From Paenibacillus qinlingensis (GTDB lineage: Bacteria > Bacillota > Bacilli > Paenibacillales > NBRC-103111): a DNA stretch of 64,000 nucleotides. The notes under the pieces are model-generated. The model saw nothing but the letters and a program-made list of their open reading frames with translations, was not told where the DNA came from and ran no database searches. The translations under genes were made by a program, and so were the position numbers. This document shows positions 52,407 to 62,192 of the stretch, in pieces. Each line of letters opens with the position of its first letter. Within the stretch, counting starts at the first letter, position 1. Location: positions 62,001 to 126,000 of the forward strand of contig NZ_JABMKY010000001.1 in assembly GCF_013204845.1 (NCBI RefSeq), read 5' to 3'.

Positions 52407-55334
52407 TCACCTCTCAACGGACTCCATGATAAAGGCTTCGATGATGTCGCCCTCTTTAATATCATGATAACGCTCAAGAGATATACCACACTCATAGCCC
52501 TGTGCAACTTCTTTTTGATCATCCTTGAATCGTTTCAAGGAATCAATTTTGCCTTCGTGAACAACAATACCGCTACGAACTAAGCGAGTTTGTGCATTAC
52601 GAGCAATTTTACCCGAAGTTACATAACAACCTGCAATCGTTCCTGAACCTGTAATTTTGAAAACATTACGTACTTCAGCTTGACCAAGAACAACTTCTTT
52701 GAAGATTGGATCCAGCATGCCTTTCATTGCTTGCTCGATTTCTTCGATTACGTTGTAAATGATGTTATGCAGACGGATATCAACTTTCTCTTGATCAGCT
52801 GTTGCTTTCGCAGCAGGCTCAGGACGAACGTTAAATCCGATAATAATCGCATTGGAAGCAGAAGCCAGAATAATATCAGATTCCGTAACTGCGCCAACCC
52901 CATTATGAAGAATCTTAACGCGAACACCTTCAACTTCGATCTTCTCAAGAGAGCTTTTCAGTGCTTCTACAGAACCTTGAACGTCACCTTTGATAATAAC
53001 ATTCAGATCTTTCACTTCACCGTCTTTAATATGCTTAAAGAGGTCTTCCAATGTGACACGTGAATTAGCTGTCATCTCGGATTGACGAAGTGCAATCGCA
53101 CGACGATCTGCAATGTCTCTTGCTTTACGCTCATCTTCATAAGCCAAGAATGGATCCCCAGCTTGTGGAACTTCTGTCAGACCCGTAATTTCAACCGGAG
53201 TTGAAGGACCTGCTTCTTTCAAACGTTTACCTTTATCATTAACGATCGCACGAACACGACCGAAGCATACACCGGCAACGAAGCTATCTCCAACTTTTAA
53301 CGTACCGTGTTGAATTAGGATTCTAGCCACTGGGCCTCTTCCTTTATCCAACTCAGCCTCAATAACAGTCGCTCTTGCGCGCTTGTTCGGGTTAGCTTTG
53401 TACTCCTGCACTTCAGCTACTAGCAAAATCATTTCAAGCAAGTTTTCAAGACCAATACGTTGTTTTGCCGAAATTTCGCAGAAAATCGTATCGCCGCCCC
53501 ACTCTTCCGGAACTAACTCATAAGCCGTTAGAGCTTGCTTGATTTGGTCTGGATTAGCGCCTTCTTTATCAATCTTGTTCACAGCTACAATGATCGGTAC
53601 GCCAGCCGCTTTAGCATGACTAATCGCTTCTACAGTTTGTGGCATTACACCGTCATCTGCTGCAACAACGATAATAGTAATATCCGTAACTTGAGCACCG
53701 CGGGCACGCATCGTTGTAAACGCTTCGTGACCAGGTGTATCCAAGAAAGTAATTTTCTTATGATTAACTTCGACTTGATAAGCACCAATGTGTTGCGTGA
53801 TACCGCCTGCTTCGCCTTCCGTAACACTCGTTTTACGAATAGCATCAAGCAATGTTGTTTTACCGTGATCGACGTGACCCATGATTGTAACAACTGGTGG
53901 ACGTTCAAGCAAATCAGCCTCATCATCGATTTCTTCGAATGTTTCGAAGTTATCTTCTTCGACTTTGATTTTGATTTCAACTTCTACACCAAATTCGGTC
54001 GCAATCAGTTGAATAGTTTCCAAATCTAGCTCTTGGTTGATTGTAGCCATTGTGCCAAGGAATAAAAGCTTTTTAATTACTTCAGAAGCATCTTTGTGAA
54101 GTAATTTAGCTGTTTCACCAACAGTCATATTACCACGAACGATGATCTTCTTAGGTGTGTTATCCACTTTTTCTTTCTTAACCATGTCTTGTTGGTAACG
54201 ACCTCTGTTGTTTCCGCGTTGGTTGCCTCTGTTGTTGCCACCAGGACCACGGTTACCACCAGATCGATTATCGTCAAAACGTTTAGGTGTTGGTTTGGAT
54301 TTCTTCGTTGTGATTACGCCAGCTTTTGCTGCTGCATCATCCAACTCAGCTGCTGTTGCGCCAACGTGGAATTGCGGTTTCGCTTCTTGAACAACCGGTC
54401 TTCCACTTTGGTTATTGTTGCGGTTCTCGAAAGGTTTGGACTGACGATTAGGGCCAGCACTGCGATTCGGACTCGATTGCGGACGCCCGCTGTTTGCACT
54501 TTGACCACTGCTTGCGCCAGCGCCGCCTGTGCCTGGATTCGGACGTGAGCCTGCATAGTTACTATTCGTGCGAGGTGCTCCGCCTTGTCCTTGGCCGCCT
54601 TGGCTGTAACCTTGATTAGCTGGACGACTGCTGTTGTATCCACCGCTGCTTCCACCTGAAGGACGTTGTCCACCAGGATTGGAACCTTGGTAACCACCAG
54701 TACGTTGGCCGCCTTGGCTAGAGCCTTGACCGGCAGGACGCTGTCCACCAGGATTGGAACCTTGGTAACCTGTACGTTGTCCACCTTGGCTGGAACCTTG
54801 ACCACTAGGACGTCCACCGTTTGGATTAGATCCTTGATAGCCCGTACGTTGACCGCCTTGACTATTGCTAGGGCGATTTCCACCTTGATAATTACTGCTT
54901 TGACCACTTGGGCGTGACTGTGGTGGGCGACTTGACGTATTTTGTGTAGACTGACTTTGTTGAGGAGACGTAGCTCCTGTTGATGTAGTCGGTTGACTAG
55001 TGGATTGTTGCTCAGTAGTAACTGGCTTAGCCGCCGGGGTTACTGCACCTTTATTCTCTTGTGCTGGAGCCTGCGATGCAGGATTCTGATTCGTCGTAGA
55101 TGAACTCACATTTCCTCCGTCCGTAGCTGCTCGTTTGGCAGCTGCATTAGCTTTGATATCTCTAAAAAACTTTTCCACACTGCTAACTGCGTCATTCTCC
55201 ATTACACTCATATGGTTGTTAACAGGTATATTTAATCGTTTGAGAATGGTAATAATTTCTTTGCTGCTCATATTGAGCTGCTTCGCGTATTCGTACACGC
55301 GTGTCTTGTCTTTATTATCTTGTTTATTGGTCAA
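52407..55334 (-). CDS. infB: Translation initiation factor IF-2, long form
   Basis: IF-2 is the GTPase that brings initiator tRNA to the 30S subunit. At 975 residues it is much longer than the 716-residue B. subtilis protein. The added length is a low-complexity N-terminal region (~70-400) rich in Gly, Gln, Ser, Asn, Pro and Arg, with imperfect repeats around [12 protein letters not shown]. The conserved part has the G domain: GHVDHGKTT (~480), [12 protein letters not shown]. Domains II-IV follow to the C-terminus. The start is TTG with GGAGGTGA upstream. Confidence 0.97.
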   Translation of the reverse strand: MTNKQDNKDKTRVYEYAKQLNMSSKEIITILKRLNIPVNNHMSVMENDAVSSVEKFFRDIKANAAAKRAATDGGNVSSSTTNQNPASQAPAQENKGAVTPAAKPVTTEQQSTSQPTTSTGATSPQQSQSTQNTSSRPPQSRPSGQSSNYQGGNRPSNSQGGQRTGYQGSNPNGGRPSGQGSSQGGQRTGYQGSNPGGQRPAGQGSSQGGQRTGGYQGSNPGGQRPSGGSSGGYNSSRPANQGYSQGGQGQGGAPRTNSNYAGSRPNPGTGGAGASSGQSANSGRPQSSPNRSAGPNRQSKPFENRNNNQSGRPVVQEAKPQFHVGATAAELDDAAAKAGVITTKKSKPTPKRFDDNRSGGNRGPGGNNRGNQRGNNRGRYQQDMVKKEKVDNTPKKIIVRGNMTVGETAKLLHKDASEVIKKLLFLGTMATINQELDLETIQLIATEFGVEVEIKIKVEEDNFETFEEIDDEADLLERPPVVTIMGHVDHGKTTLLDAIRKTSVTEGEAGGITQHIGAYQVEVNHKKITFLDTPGHEAFTTMRARGAQVTDITIIVVAADDGVMPQTVEAISHAKAAGVPIIVAVNKIDKEGANPDQIKQALTAYELVPEEWGGDTIFCEISAKQRIGLENLLEMILLVAEVQEYKANPNKRARATVIEAELDKGRGPVARILIQHGTLKVGDSFVAGVCFGRVRAIVNDKGKRLKEAGPSTPVEITGLTEVPQAGDPFLAYEDERKARDIADRRAIALRQSEMTANSRVTLEDLFKHIKDGEVKDLNVIIKGDVQGSVEALKSSLEKIEVEGVRVKILHNGVGAVTESDIILASASNAIIIGFNVRPEPAAKATADQEKVDIRLHNIIYNVIEEIEQAMKGMLDPIFKEVVLGQAEVRNVFKITGSGTIAGCYVTSGKIARNAQTRLVRSGIVVHEGKIDSLKRFKDDQKEVAQGYECGISLERYHDIKEGDIIEAFIMESVER
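54600..54890 (-). repeat. infB: Imperfect tandem repeats coding the IF-2 N-terminal region
   Basis: The reverse-complement motif CCACCAGGATTGG or a variant recurs at 54670, 54745 and 54814, giving units of about 75 and 69 bases (25 and 23 residues). The encoded unit is Gly/Gln/Arg-rich ([13 protein letters not shown]...). The repeats keep reading frame, so the copy number can vary without frameshift. Confidence 0.75.
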
Positions 55335-55653
55335 TATGTTTCACCTCCGCAGGATTTTCTTGACTCTTCTGCAGCATCTGCGCGAAGCCTCCGTCCAATA
55401 CACCTATGGTGACACGCATTTCTTTCCCAATGCTGCGGCCCAATTCATACTTCGTACCGACTTCCATGAGTTTAACCCCATAAAATAGGCATTTATCTTG
55501 AAATTTCTTACGTGTATTAGCAGAAGCGTCTTCCGCCATTATAACTAGCTTGGCCTCACCCGAGCGAATGGCTTTGAAAACACCTTCGTCACCCGTAACG
55601 AGTTTCCCGGCTCTCATCGCTAATCCTAATTGATTTAAAAATTTAGGATTCAT
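55324..55653 (-). CDS. ylxQ: YlxQ, L7Ae-family RNA-binding protein
   Basis: The 109-residue protein has the L7Ae/L30e fold that binds kink-turn [24 protein letters not shown] and [15 protein letters not shown] are typical. The start MNPKFLNQ has AGGAGG upstream and overlaps the ylxR end by 11 bases. Its partner RNA is not known to me. Confidence 0.92.
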   Translation of the reverse strand: MNPKFLNQLGLAMRAGKLVTGDEGVFKAIRSGEAKLVIMAEDASANTRKKFQDKCLFYGVKLMEVGTKYELGRSIGKEMRVTIGVLDGGFAQMLQKSQENPAEVKHIDQ

Positions 55654-55957
55654 CTTCTGATTCCTCCTCTTTCGAAGAAAGGAATTCATCTTCTACACGA
55701 ATGAAATCTTGCTCCAGTTGGTCATAAATGTCTGCGCCTACAGCATGCTTCAGAGCTCTATCCAGGGCTTTGCTTTTCTTTGCCAATTTAAAACAAGAAA
55801 CTTTACCGCACAGGTAGGCACCGCGCCCAGACTTCTTCCCTTTAAGATCAATGAGAATGTCATCCTCAGGCGTTTTGACGACGCGGATCAATTCCCTCTT
55901 TGGCATCATTTCCTGACAGGCAACGCATTTTCTCAGAGGGATTTTTCTCTGCTTCAT
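55643..55957 (-). CDS. rnpM: YlxR (RnpM, DUF448), RNase P-modulating RNA-binding protein
   Basis: The 104-residue protein has RKCVACQEMMPKRELIRVV and the GRGAYLCGKVSCFKLAKK signature of DUF448. In B. subtilis, YlxR (RnpM) binds RNase P RNA and modulates its activity. I chose MKQRKIPLRKC because AAGGGGTGAT precedes it; an ATG seven codons upstream has no such site. It is between nusA and ylxQ. Confidence 0.92.
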   Translation of the reverse strand: MKQRKIPLRKCVACQEMMPKRELIRVVKTPEDDILIDLKGKKSGRGAYLCGKVSCFKLAKKSKALDRALKHAVGADIYDQLEQDFIRVEDEFLSSKEEESEDES

Positions 55958-55986
55958 TCCGATCACCCCTTGTTCCATACAAAAAC

Positions 55987-57084
55987 TTAATCGATGCTAA
56001 TTGAATCTTGATGCATTTCTTCCGAATATGTTTTCACTCTGCCATATTCTTGTTCTGCTTGTGTTTCGCTCTTGATATCGATTTTCCAGCCTGTTAGCTT
56101 AGCAGCTAAACGAGCGTTCTGTCCTTTAATCCCAATAGCCAAAGAAAGCTGATAATCAGGTACAATGACTCGTGCCATTTTTTCATTTTCATGAATCTGA
56201 ACTTCAAGCACTTTAGAAGGGCTTAGCGCATTCGCTACATACTCTTCTACACTCTCCATCCAGCGAACGATATCAATTTTCTCTCCGCGCAACTCGGTTA
56301 CAATCGTTTGTACGCGGAGTCCTTTAGGACCCACGCATGATCCGACTGGATCCACCTCTGGGTTACGAGAATGAACAGCAATCTTCGAACGGAAGCCTGC
56401 TTCACGTGCAACGGAACGAATCTCTACTACGCCATCGAAAATTTCAGGTACTTCAAGCTCAAATAGACGCTTCAACAACCCTGGATGTGTTCTCGATAAA
56501 ATAATTTGAGGCCCCTTTGTCGTGTTCTCGACTTTCGTAATATAAGCTTTGATACGATCTCCCTGTTTGAACTTATCCGTAGGCATAAGCTCCGTGAGTG
56601 GAAGAACAGCTTCTACTTTGCCAAGGTCAACATAAATATTACGTTGGTCTTGACGTTGTAGGATACCCGTTACGATATCTTCTTCTTTATCGATAAACGC
56701 ATTATAAATTAAGCCACGCTCGGCTTCGCGGATTCGTTGCGTTACAACCTGTTTAGCGGTTTGTGCAGCAATACGTCCAAAATCACGAGGCGTCACTTCA
56801 ATTTCAACAATATCTTCCAATTGGTAGTTAGGATTAATTTCACGCGATGCATGAACAGAAATTTCCAATCTTGGATCCAATACTTCCTCTGTTACGGTCT
56901 TCCGTGCATAAACCTTAATAAGACCCGTATGTCGATTGATATCTACACGAACGTTCTGTGCCGTGTTGAAATTACGTTTATAACTTGAAATCATCGCCGC
57001 TTCAATAGCATCAATGAGTAGCTCCTTGGAGATACCCTTCTCTCGTTCAATTTCCGACAGCGCTTCAATAAAATCCGTGTTCAT
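55987..57084 (-). CDS. nusA: Transcription factor NusA
   Basis: NusA modulates pausing, termination and antitermination. The 365-residue protein has the RNA polymerase-binding N-terminal domain, an S1 domain (DKEEDIVTGILQR) and two KH domains (VGSCVGPKGLRVQTIV, AIGIKGQNARLAAKL). It ends without the extra acidic repeats of E. coli NusA, as in other Firmicutes. GGGGGG precedes the ATG. Confidence 0.97.
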   Translation of the reverse strand: MNTDFIEALSEIEREKGISKELLIDAIEAAMISSYKRNFNTAQNVRVDINRHTGLIKVYARKTVTEEVLDPRLEISVHASREINPNYQLEDIVEIEVTPRDFGRIAAQTAKQVVTQRIREAERGLIYNAFIDKEEDIVTGILQRQDQRNIYVDLGKVEAVLPLTELMPTDKFKQGDRIKAYITKVENTTKGPQIILSRTHPGLLKRLFELEVPEIFDGVVEIRSVAREAGFRSKIAVHSRNPEVDPVGSCVGPKGLRVQTIVTELRGEKIDIVRWMESVEEYVANALSPSKVLEVQIHENEKMARVIVPDYQLSLAIGIKGQNARLAAKLTGWKIDIKSETQAEQEYGRVKTYSEEMHQDSISID

Positions 57085-57120
57085 TTGAACTGAGTCCCCC
57101 CCTTCAATAAGTAACGACTA

Positions 57121-57585
57121 CTAAAATACGATAGCGAGACGTGCACTAGCTATTTTAGCAACCGGAATGCTGATTTTCTTTTTACCAATCTCGATTACGA
57201 GTACTTCCTCGTCATAAGATTGCAACAACCCTTCAAATTCCTTAGAACCGTCAATCGGTTCATAAGAAGTAACAAATACGTGACTATTTACGGCTTTATA
57301 AAAATCTTGAGTTTTCTTAAGTGGACGTTCTGCTCCAGGAGAAGAAACTTCTAAGAAATAAGCATCAGTGATCGGATCTTTCTCATCCAATTGAACACTT
57401 AAGTATTCACTGATGCGGCCGCAATCATCTATATCAATTCCGCCTTCTTTGTCAGCATAGACGCGAAGGAACCAATTGCTGCCTTCTTTGACATATTCAA
57501 TATCCACGATTTCAAATCCATTTTGTTCAACAAAATCCTTCAGCATGTCCTCAATGATGGATTTGATTTGTTCTTGTGTAGCCAC
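57121..57585 (-). CDS. rimP: RimP, ribosome maturation factor
   Basis: RimP helps assemble the 30S subunit. The 154-residue protein has the usual N-terminal domain (FEIVDIEYVKEG, DIDDCGRIS) and a C-terminal SH3-like domain with LEVSSPGAERPL between them. It starts at GTG with AGGAGGT upstream. It leads the nusA-infB operon, behind its own promoter and leader hairpin. Confidence 0.95.
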   Translation of the reverse strand: MATQEQIKSIIEDMLKDFVEQNGFEIVDIEYVKEGSNWFLRVYADKEGGIDIDDCGRISEYLSVQLDEKDPITDAYFLEVSSPGAERPLKKTQDFYKAVNSHVFVTSYEPIDGSKEFEGLLQSYDEEVLVIEIGKKKISIPVAKIASARLAIVF

Positions 57586-57650
57586 AGATATGTGTACCTC
57601 CTAAATTGACTTCTCCTTGTCGTATCCCGAAAAGTCCTATATCAAAATGT

Positions 57651-57674
57651 AAAGAGTGGGTTTCCCCACTCTTT
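57651..57674 (-). promoter_or_regulatory. rimP: Leader hairpin of the rimP-nusA operon, possible attenuator
   Basis: On the minus strand AAAGAGTGGG-GAAA-CCCACTCTTT forms a perfect 10-bp stem with a GNRA-type GAAA tetraloop. It is followed by ACATTTTG, a weak U-tract typical of NusA-dependent terminators. It lies in the transcribed leader about 66 bases before rimP, so it may reduce expression of the operon that encodes NusA. Confidence 0.6.
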
Positions 57675-57710
57675 AATCACAAGATGATATCCTCATTATT
57701 GCCAATAAAA

Positions 57711-57740
57711 ATTATACCATAACCATTCTTTGCATTACAA
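57711..57740 (-). promoter_or_regulatory. rimP: Predicted promoter of the rimP-nusA-infB operon
   Basis: TTGTAA and TATAAT are spaced 18 bases apart on the minus strand; TGG before TATAAT adds an extended -10. The leader to rimP is about 120 bases. Confidence 0.65.
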
Positions 57741-57815
57741 TAGCAAACTTGTTAATCATTTTCACTTGACAGCTTAAAGTTTTCTTCAGAAAACTCTCTT
57801 CGGAAGCATCTACTT

Positions 57816-60800
57816 TTAGAACAAGGACAGCTGATTAGATTCAGGCATACCACGGAAGCACCCCATAGAAGTCAGTAGTTCAATGACGGTTTTAGAAGCC
57901 TTAGATTTATTCTGGAAATCCTCAACGGATAAGAAATCGCCTTCCTCTTTAGCAGCAGCAATGTTCTTAGCAGCATTTTCACCAATTCCTGACATCGCGG
58001 CAAATGGTGGAATCAAGGAATTGCCATCAATGATAAACTTCGTTGCATCGGAACGATAAATATCAATCGGCTTGAAACTAAAACCACGTGACGTCATTTC
58101 CAGAGACATTTCAAGAATTGAAACCATGGCTTTCTCTTTCGGTAGAGCTTGGAACCCTTTTGCTTCAATCTCTACTAATTGTCTGAGAATCGCATCATAC
58201 CCTTGGCAAAGCAATTCAAGATCAAAATCAGCCGCACGAACACTAAAATAAGTAGCATAGTAAGCTATCGGATGATACACCTTGAAGTAAGCTGTACGAA
58301 CAGCGGAGATAACGTAAGCTGCAGCATGCGCTTTTGGAAACATATACTCAATCCGTTCGCAGGATTCAATATACCAAGCGGGAACATTACAGCGTTTCAT
58401 CTCATCTTTCCATTCGTCGGTAAGACCCTTTCCTTTACGTACACTCTCCGTAATTTTAAAAGCAAGACCTGCATCCATTCCCGCTTTGTAAATCAGATAC
58501 AGCATGATATCATCCCGACAGCCAATAACTGTCTTAATGTTACAAATCCCTTTTTTGATAAGCTCTTGTGCATTCCCCAACCAAACACCCGTTCCGTGGG
58601 ACAAGCCTGAAATTTGCAATAAATCGGCAAAAGAAGAAGGTTGTGTTTCTTGAAGCATCTGTCGAACGAATTTAGTACCCATTTCGGGAACGCCGTACGT
58701 AGCTACTGGTGAACGAATTTGATCAGGTCTTACACCTAATGCATCCGTGGAATTAAAGATACTCATGGCCTTGGCATCATTCATAGGAATCGTTGTTGGA
58801 TCGATCCCCGTCAAATCTTGAAGCATCCTCATCATCGTCGGATCGTCGTGTCCCAGAATATCTAATTTGAGCAAGTTCGCATCGAAAGCATGATAGTCAA
58901 AATGTGTCGTCATCCATTCTGAATTTTTATCATCTGCAGGGAATTGAACCGGTGTAATATCATCAACCTCAATGTAATCAGGAACAACAACAATCCCACC
59001 TGGATGCTGCCCGGTACTTCTTTTGACCCCGGTACAACCTGATGCCAAACGAGCAATTTCTGCACCGCGCCATTTCTGGCCTTGTTCTTCTTCATACTTC
59101 TTCACGAATCCGAAAGCCGTTTTCTCAGCAACAGTTCCGATAGTCCCTGCCCGGAATACATTCTTAGGTCCAAAGATCTCCTTCGTGAAGTTATGGGCAA
59201 CCGGCTGATATACCCCTGAGAAGTTCAAATCGATATCGGGAACTTTGTCCCCTTTAAATCCTAGGAATGTTTCGAACGGGATGTCATGCCCATCCCCTTT
59301 TAAATTCCCGCCGCAGGAAGGACATACTTTGTTCGGCAAATCGAATCCGCTCGGTACACTACCGTCAAGGAACCATTCACTGTGCCTGCAGGAAAGGCAT
59401 ATATAGTGAGGCGGCAGAGGATTAACCTCAGAAATTCCTAACATCATTGCAACGACAGAAGAACCAACGGATCCCCGAGAACCTACGAGATAGCCATCCG
59501 CATTCGATTTTTTCACGAGACGTTCCGAAATCAAATAGTTGGCAGAGAATCCGAATTTAATGATCGGAACTAGTTCTTTCTCTAAACGCGCAATTATGAC
59601 TTCGGGAAGCTCTTCCCCATACATACTTTTCGCAGTATCATAGCAAGTTGTTCGAATTTCTTCGTCAGCACCTTCGATAATAGGTGTGAATAACTTATCC
59701 GGGAAAAGTTCAATAGATTCAAACCGATCTGCAAGATCATTCGTACTGCGAATGACAACTTCAATCGCCTTCTCTTCACCCAAAAACTTAAACTCTTCGA
59801 GCATCTCTTTGGTTGTACGGAAATGTGCATCAGGTTTCTTCATCGCTTTCAGCGGACTAAAGCCAGTGATCCCGTTGATCGTAATATCACGACATACTTT
59901 CTCACGTGGATTCAGATAATGAACGTTCCCTGTCGCTATGACCGGTTTACCTGTTTTATAACCGATTTCGCATACACGCCGAACCGCATCCTCTAGATCT
60001 TCTTTAGAACCAACCAAGCCTTTTTCTACAAGATGCATATTATAGCTAACTGGTTGAATTTCGAGAATGTCATAGAATTCCGAAACTTGCTCAGCCTCTT
60101 CAATTGATTTGTTCAGAACAGCCTCGAAAAACTCACCCTTTTCGCAGCCTGAGGTGATCAAGAGACCTTCCCTATGTTCGACTAGCACACTTTTAGGCAT
60201 CGTAGCTGCACGTTGCAAGTACGTTGTATGAGACATTGAGATCAATTTGAATAAATTTTTCTTTCCAACCGCGTTTAAAGCATAAATACAACAATGAAAT
60301 GGACGCTGATTAGATAAATCTTTCCCCACATAGTCGTTCAATTTGGCAAGGCTCGTAATTTGCCGATCATTAGCCTCATTAATTAAATGATAGAGGACAT
60401 AACCTAACGCAATGGAGTCATCAATCGCACGGTGATGGTTATCGAGACCTACTTTAAATTTATCAGACAACGTATTTAATCGATGATTTTTCATAGATGG
60501 GAAGAGAAATCTGGCAAGCTCTAATGTATCGACTACCGAATTAGTAACCTCAGGCAGGCCCATACGCTTTAAATTTGTTTGAAGGAAGCCCATATCGAAA
60601 CGCGCATTATGCGCAACTAGTACGCAATCCCCAATAAACTCTATAAACTTAGGAAGCTCGTCCTCAATATCAGGTGCATCCTTGACCATATCATCATTAA
60701 TATTCGTTAACTGCTGAATGTTATAAGGAATTTTCTCGTGCGGATTAATGAAAGTGGCGAAGCGATCAATCTCTTTACCGTCCTGCATCTTCACGCCAGC

Positions 60801-62126
60801 TAACTCGATGATGCGATTATTTATGACAGAAAGCCCTGTAGTCTCTACGTCAAAAATCACGTAAGTCGCTTGTTTCAAGTCAAGATCTCGACCATTCATA
60901 ACAATAGGAACAGAATCATTGACCACGTTCGCTTCAACACCATAAATCACTTTAATCCCATGTTTCTTAGCTGCTTTACCGGCATCAGGGAAACATTGAA
61001 TATTGCTATGGTCGGTTACAGCGATTGCTTTATGTCCCCATTTGGCCGCCATTTTCACATACTGATCTATCGGTGTCAGTGCATCCATCGTGCTCATCGT
61101 CGTGTGCAAATGAAACTCTACACGCTTCTCAGCAGCGTCATCCATACGATCCCTAGGTGCCATTACTTCGTATAGATCATTCGGAATCATCACAAGCTCA
61201 GGAATTTGCATGAAACGATCATACTCAACTTTTCCTCTTGCTCGAATCCACGTTCCATTCGCAAGAAGACTCATGATCTTCACATCGTCCTTGGTTTTCG
61301 CAAAAACTTTCATAGCCAATGAATCACTGAAATCCGTAATATTAAAAGTAAATAACGTATTACCATTTCTTAATTCTTTGACATCCAAGCCAAATACAGT
61401 TCCTTGTACAGCAATTTTCTTCTCTTCTTCTTGAATATCCTTAAGTGGCGTAGGAACATCTTTTATATCAATGCCCATGACAAGCTTCAGATCACCTTCA
61501 GGTAAGGATGACTCTTCTTCCTCCATGTCAATGGACATCATGATTTCTTGTGTATATGTTTTTTCACCTTGCTCACGCTGCTTTGCAAACTTCTCATATT
61601 CCGCAACGATTTCTGTAGTGTCACTTATTGCATACTTAACAGAAAGTTCTGTTTGAAAAAAATTATGAAAAAAATTCCGAATAAACATATCGATATTCTT
61701 TTTCTTCGCCAATTCTAGACCAATCGCATCTAACATAATCAACGAAAGGGCATTTCCATGTACCTCGAACCTAGCTTTCAACATCCAACCATTGATGGAG
61801 GGAACTTCTCGTTGCAACCATTCCAGAAATAAGCCCCAATACTCCTCAACGAGAGCAGCAGGTTCTGCTTGTTCGTATTTCCAAATAAACCGAATTTTTG
61901 CGATCTGCGTAAACTTCTCTTGAATCATTTTACAAAATGAGCGATAAATATGCAGAGGCACAAGGTCATTTTTCACTAAATAGAACGTCCAGTCACGATT
62001 TTTCCGACTAATCTCTACTTGATCAATGTAGCCTTCTGTAAAATATGACCGTACAACATCGGCTGGAATCTCGGCTTGCTGCATCAAAAGCTCAAAGCGA
62101 TTCCGTTTATCAGCCAAATTACTCAT
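57816..62126 (-). CDS. polC: DNA polymerase III subunit alpha, PolC type
   Basis: PolC is the main replicative polymerase of low-GC Gram-positives. The 1436-residue protein has an OB fold (~240-320), a PHP domain (EFHLHTTMSTMDA at ~335) interrupted by a proofreading exonuclease (FDVETTGLS at ~425), and the catalytic palm with PDIDLNFSG (~965). Length is typical. The start MSNLADKRN has GGGGAGG upstream. It lies after proS, as in B. subtilis. Confidence 0.98.
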   Translation of the reverse strand: MSNLADKRNRFELLMQQAEIPADVVRSYFTEGYIDQVEISRKNRDWTFYLVKNDLVPLHIYRSFCKMIQEKFTQIAKIRFIWKYEQAEPAALVEEYWGLFLEWLQREVPSINGWMLKARFEVHGNALSLIMLDAIGLELAKKKNIDMFIRNFFHNFFQTELSVKYAISDTTEIVAEYEKFAKQREQGEKTYTQEIMMSIDMEEEESSLPEGDLKLVMGIDIKDVPTPLKDIQEEEKKIAVQGTVFGLDVKELRNGNTLFTFNITDFSDSLAMKVFAKTKDDVKIMSLLANGTWIRARGKVEYDRFMQIPELVMIPNDLYEVMAPRDRMDDAAEKRVEFHLHTTMSTMDALTPIDQYVKMAAKWGHKAIAVTDHSNIQCFPDAGKAAKKHGIKVIYGVEANVVNDSVPIVMNGRDLDLKQATYVIFDVETTGLSVINNRIIELAGVKMQDGKEIDRFATFINPHEKIPYNIQQLTNINDDMVKDAPDIEDELPKFIEFIGDCVLVAHNARFDMGFLQTNLKRMGLPEVTNSVVDTLELARFLFPSMKNHRLNTLSDKFKVGLDNHHRAIDDSIALGYVLYHLINEANDRQITSLAKLNDYVGKDLSNQRPFHCCIYALNAVGKKNLFKLISMSHTTYLQRAATMPKSVLVEHREGLLITSGCEKGEFFEAVLNKSIEEAEQVSEFYDILEIQPVSYNMHLVEKGLVGSKEDLEDAVRRVCEIGYKTGKPVIATGNVHYLNPREKVCRDITINGITGFSPLKAMKKPDAHFRTTKEMLEEFKFLGEEKAIEVVIRSTNDLADRFESIELFPDKLFTPIIEGADEEIRTTCYDTAKSMYGEELPEVIIARLEKELVPIIKFGFSANYLISERLVKKSNADGYLVGSRGSVGSSVVAMMLGISEVNPLPPHYICLSCRHSEWFLDGSVPSGFDLPNKVCPSCGGNLKGDGHDIPFETFLGFKGDKVPDIDLNFSGVYQPVAHNFTKEIFGPKNVFRAGTIGTVAEKTAFGFVKKYEEEQGQKWRGAEIARLASGCTGVKRSTGQHPGGIVVVPDYIEVDDITPVQFPADDKNSEWMTTHFDYHAFDANLLKLDILGHDDPTMMRMLQDLTGIDPTTIPMNDAKAMSIFNSTDALGVRPDQIRSPVATYGVPEMGTKFVRQMLQETQPSSFADLLQISGLSHGTGVWLGNAQELIKKGICNIKTVIGCRDDIMLYLIYKAGMDAGLAFKITESVRKGKGLTDEWKDEMKRCNVPAWYIESCERIEYMFPKAHAAAYVISAVRTAYFKVYHPIAYYATYFSVRAADFDLELLCQGYDAILRQLVEIEAKGFQALPKEKAMVSILEMSLEMTSRGFSFKPIDIYRSDATKFIIDGNSLIPPFAAMSGIGENAAKNIAAAKEEGDFLSVEDFQNKSKASKTVIELLTSMGCFRGMPESNQLSLF

Positions 62127-62192
62127 GAACAGCCTCCCCATAAAACATACCAAGGGCAATGGAGTTAGACCTCCATATGCCCTTGATTGTAA

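Noticed and set aside
54600-54890. Possible CRISPR-like repeat array
   Set aside because: The repeats are imperfect, in frame, contiguous, and code for part of IF-2.
54314-54917. Long repetitive frames opposite to or out of phase with infB (197 and 83 codons)
   Set aside because: They are frame shadows of the infB repeat region; repeats keep several frames open without coding.
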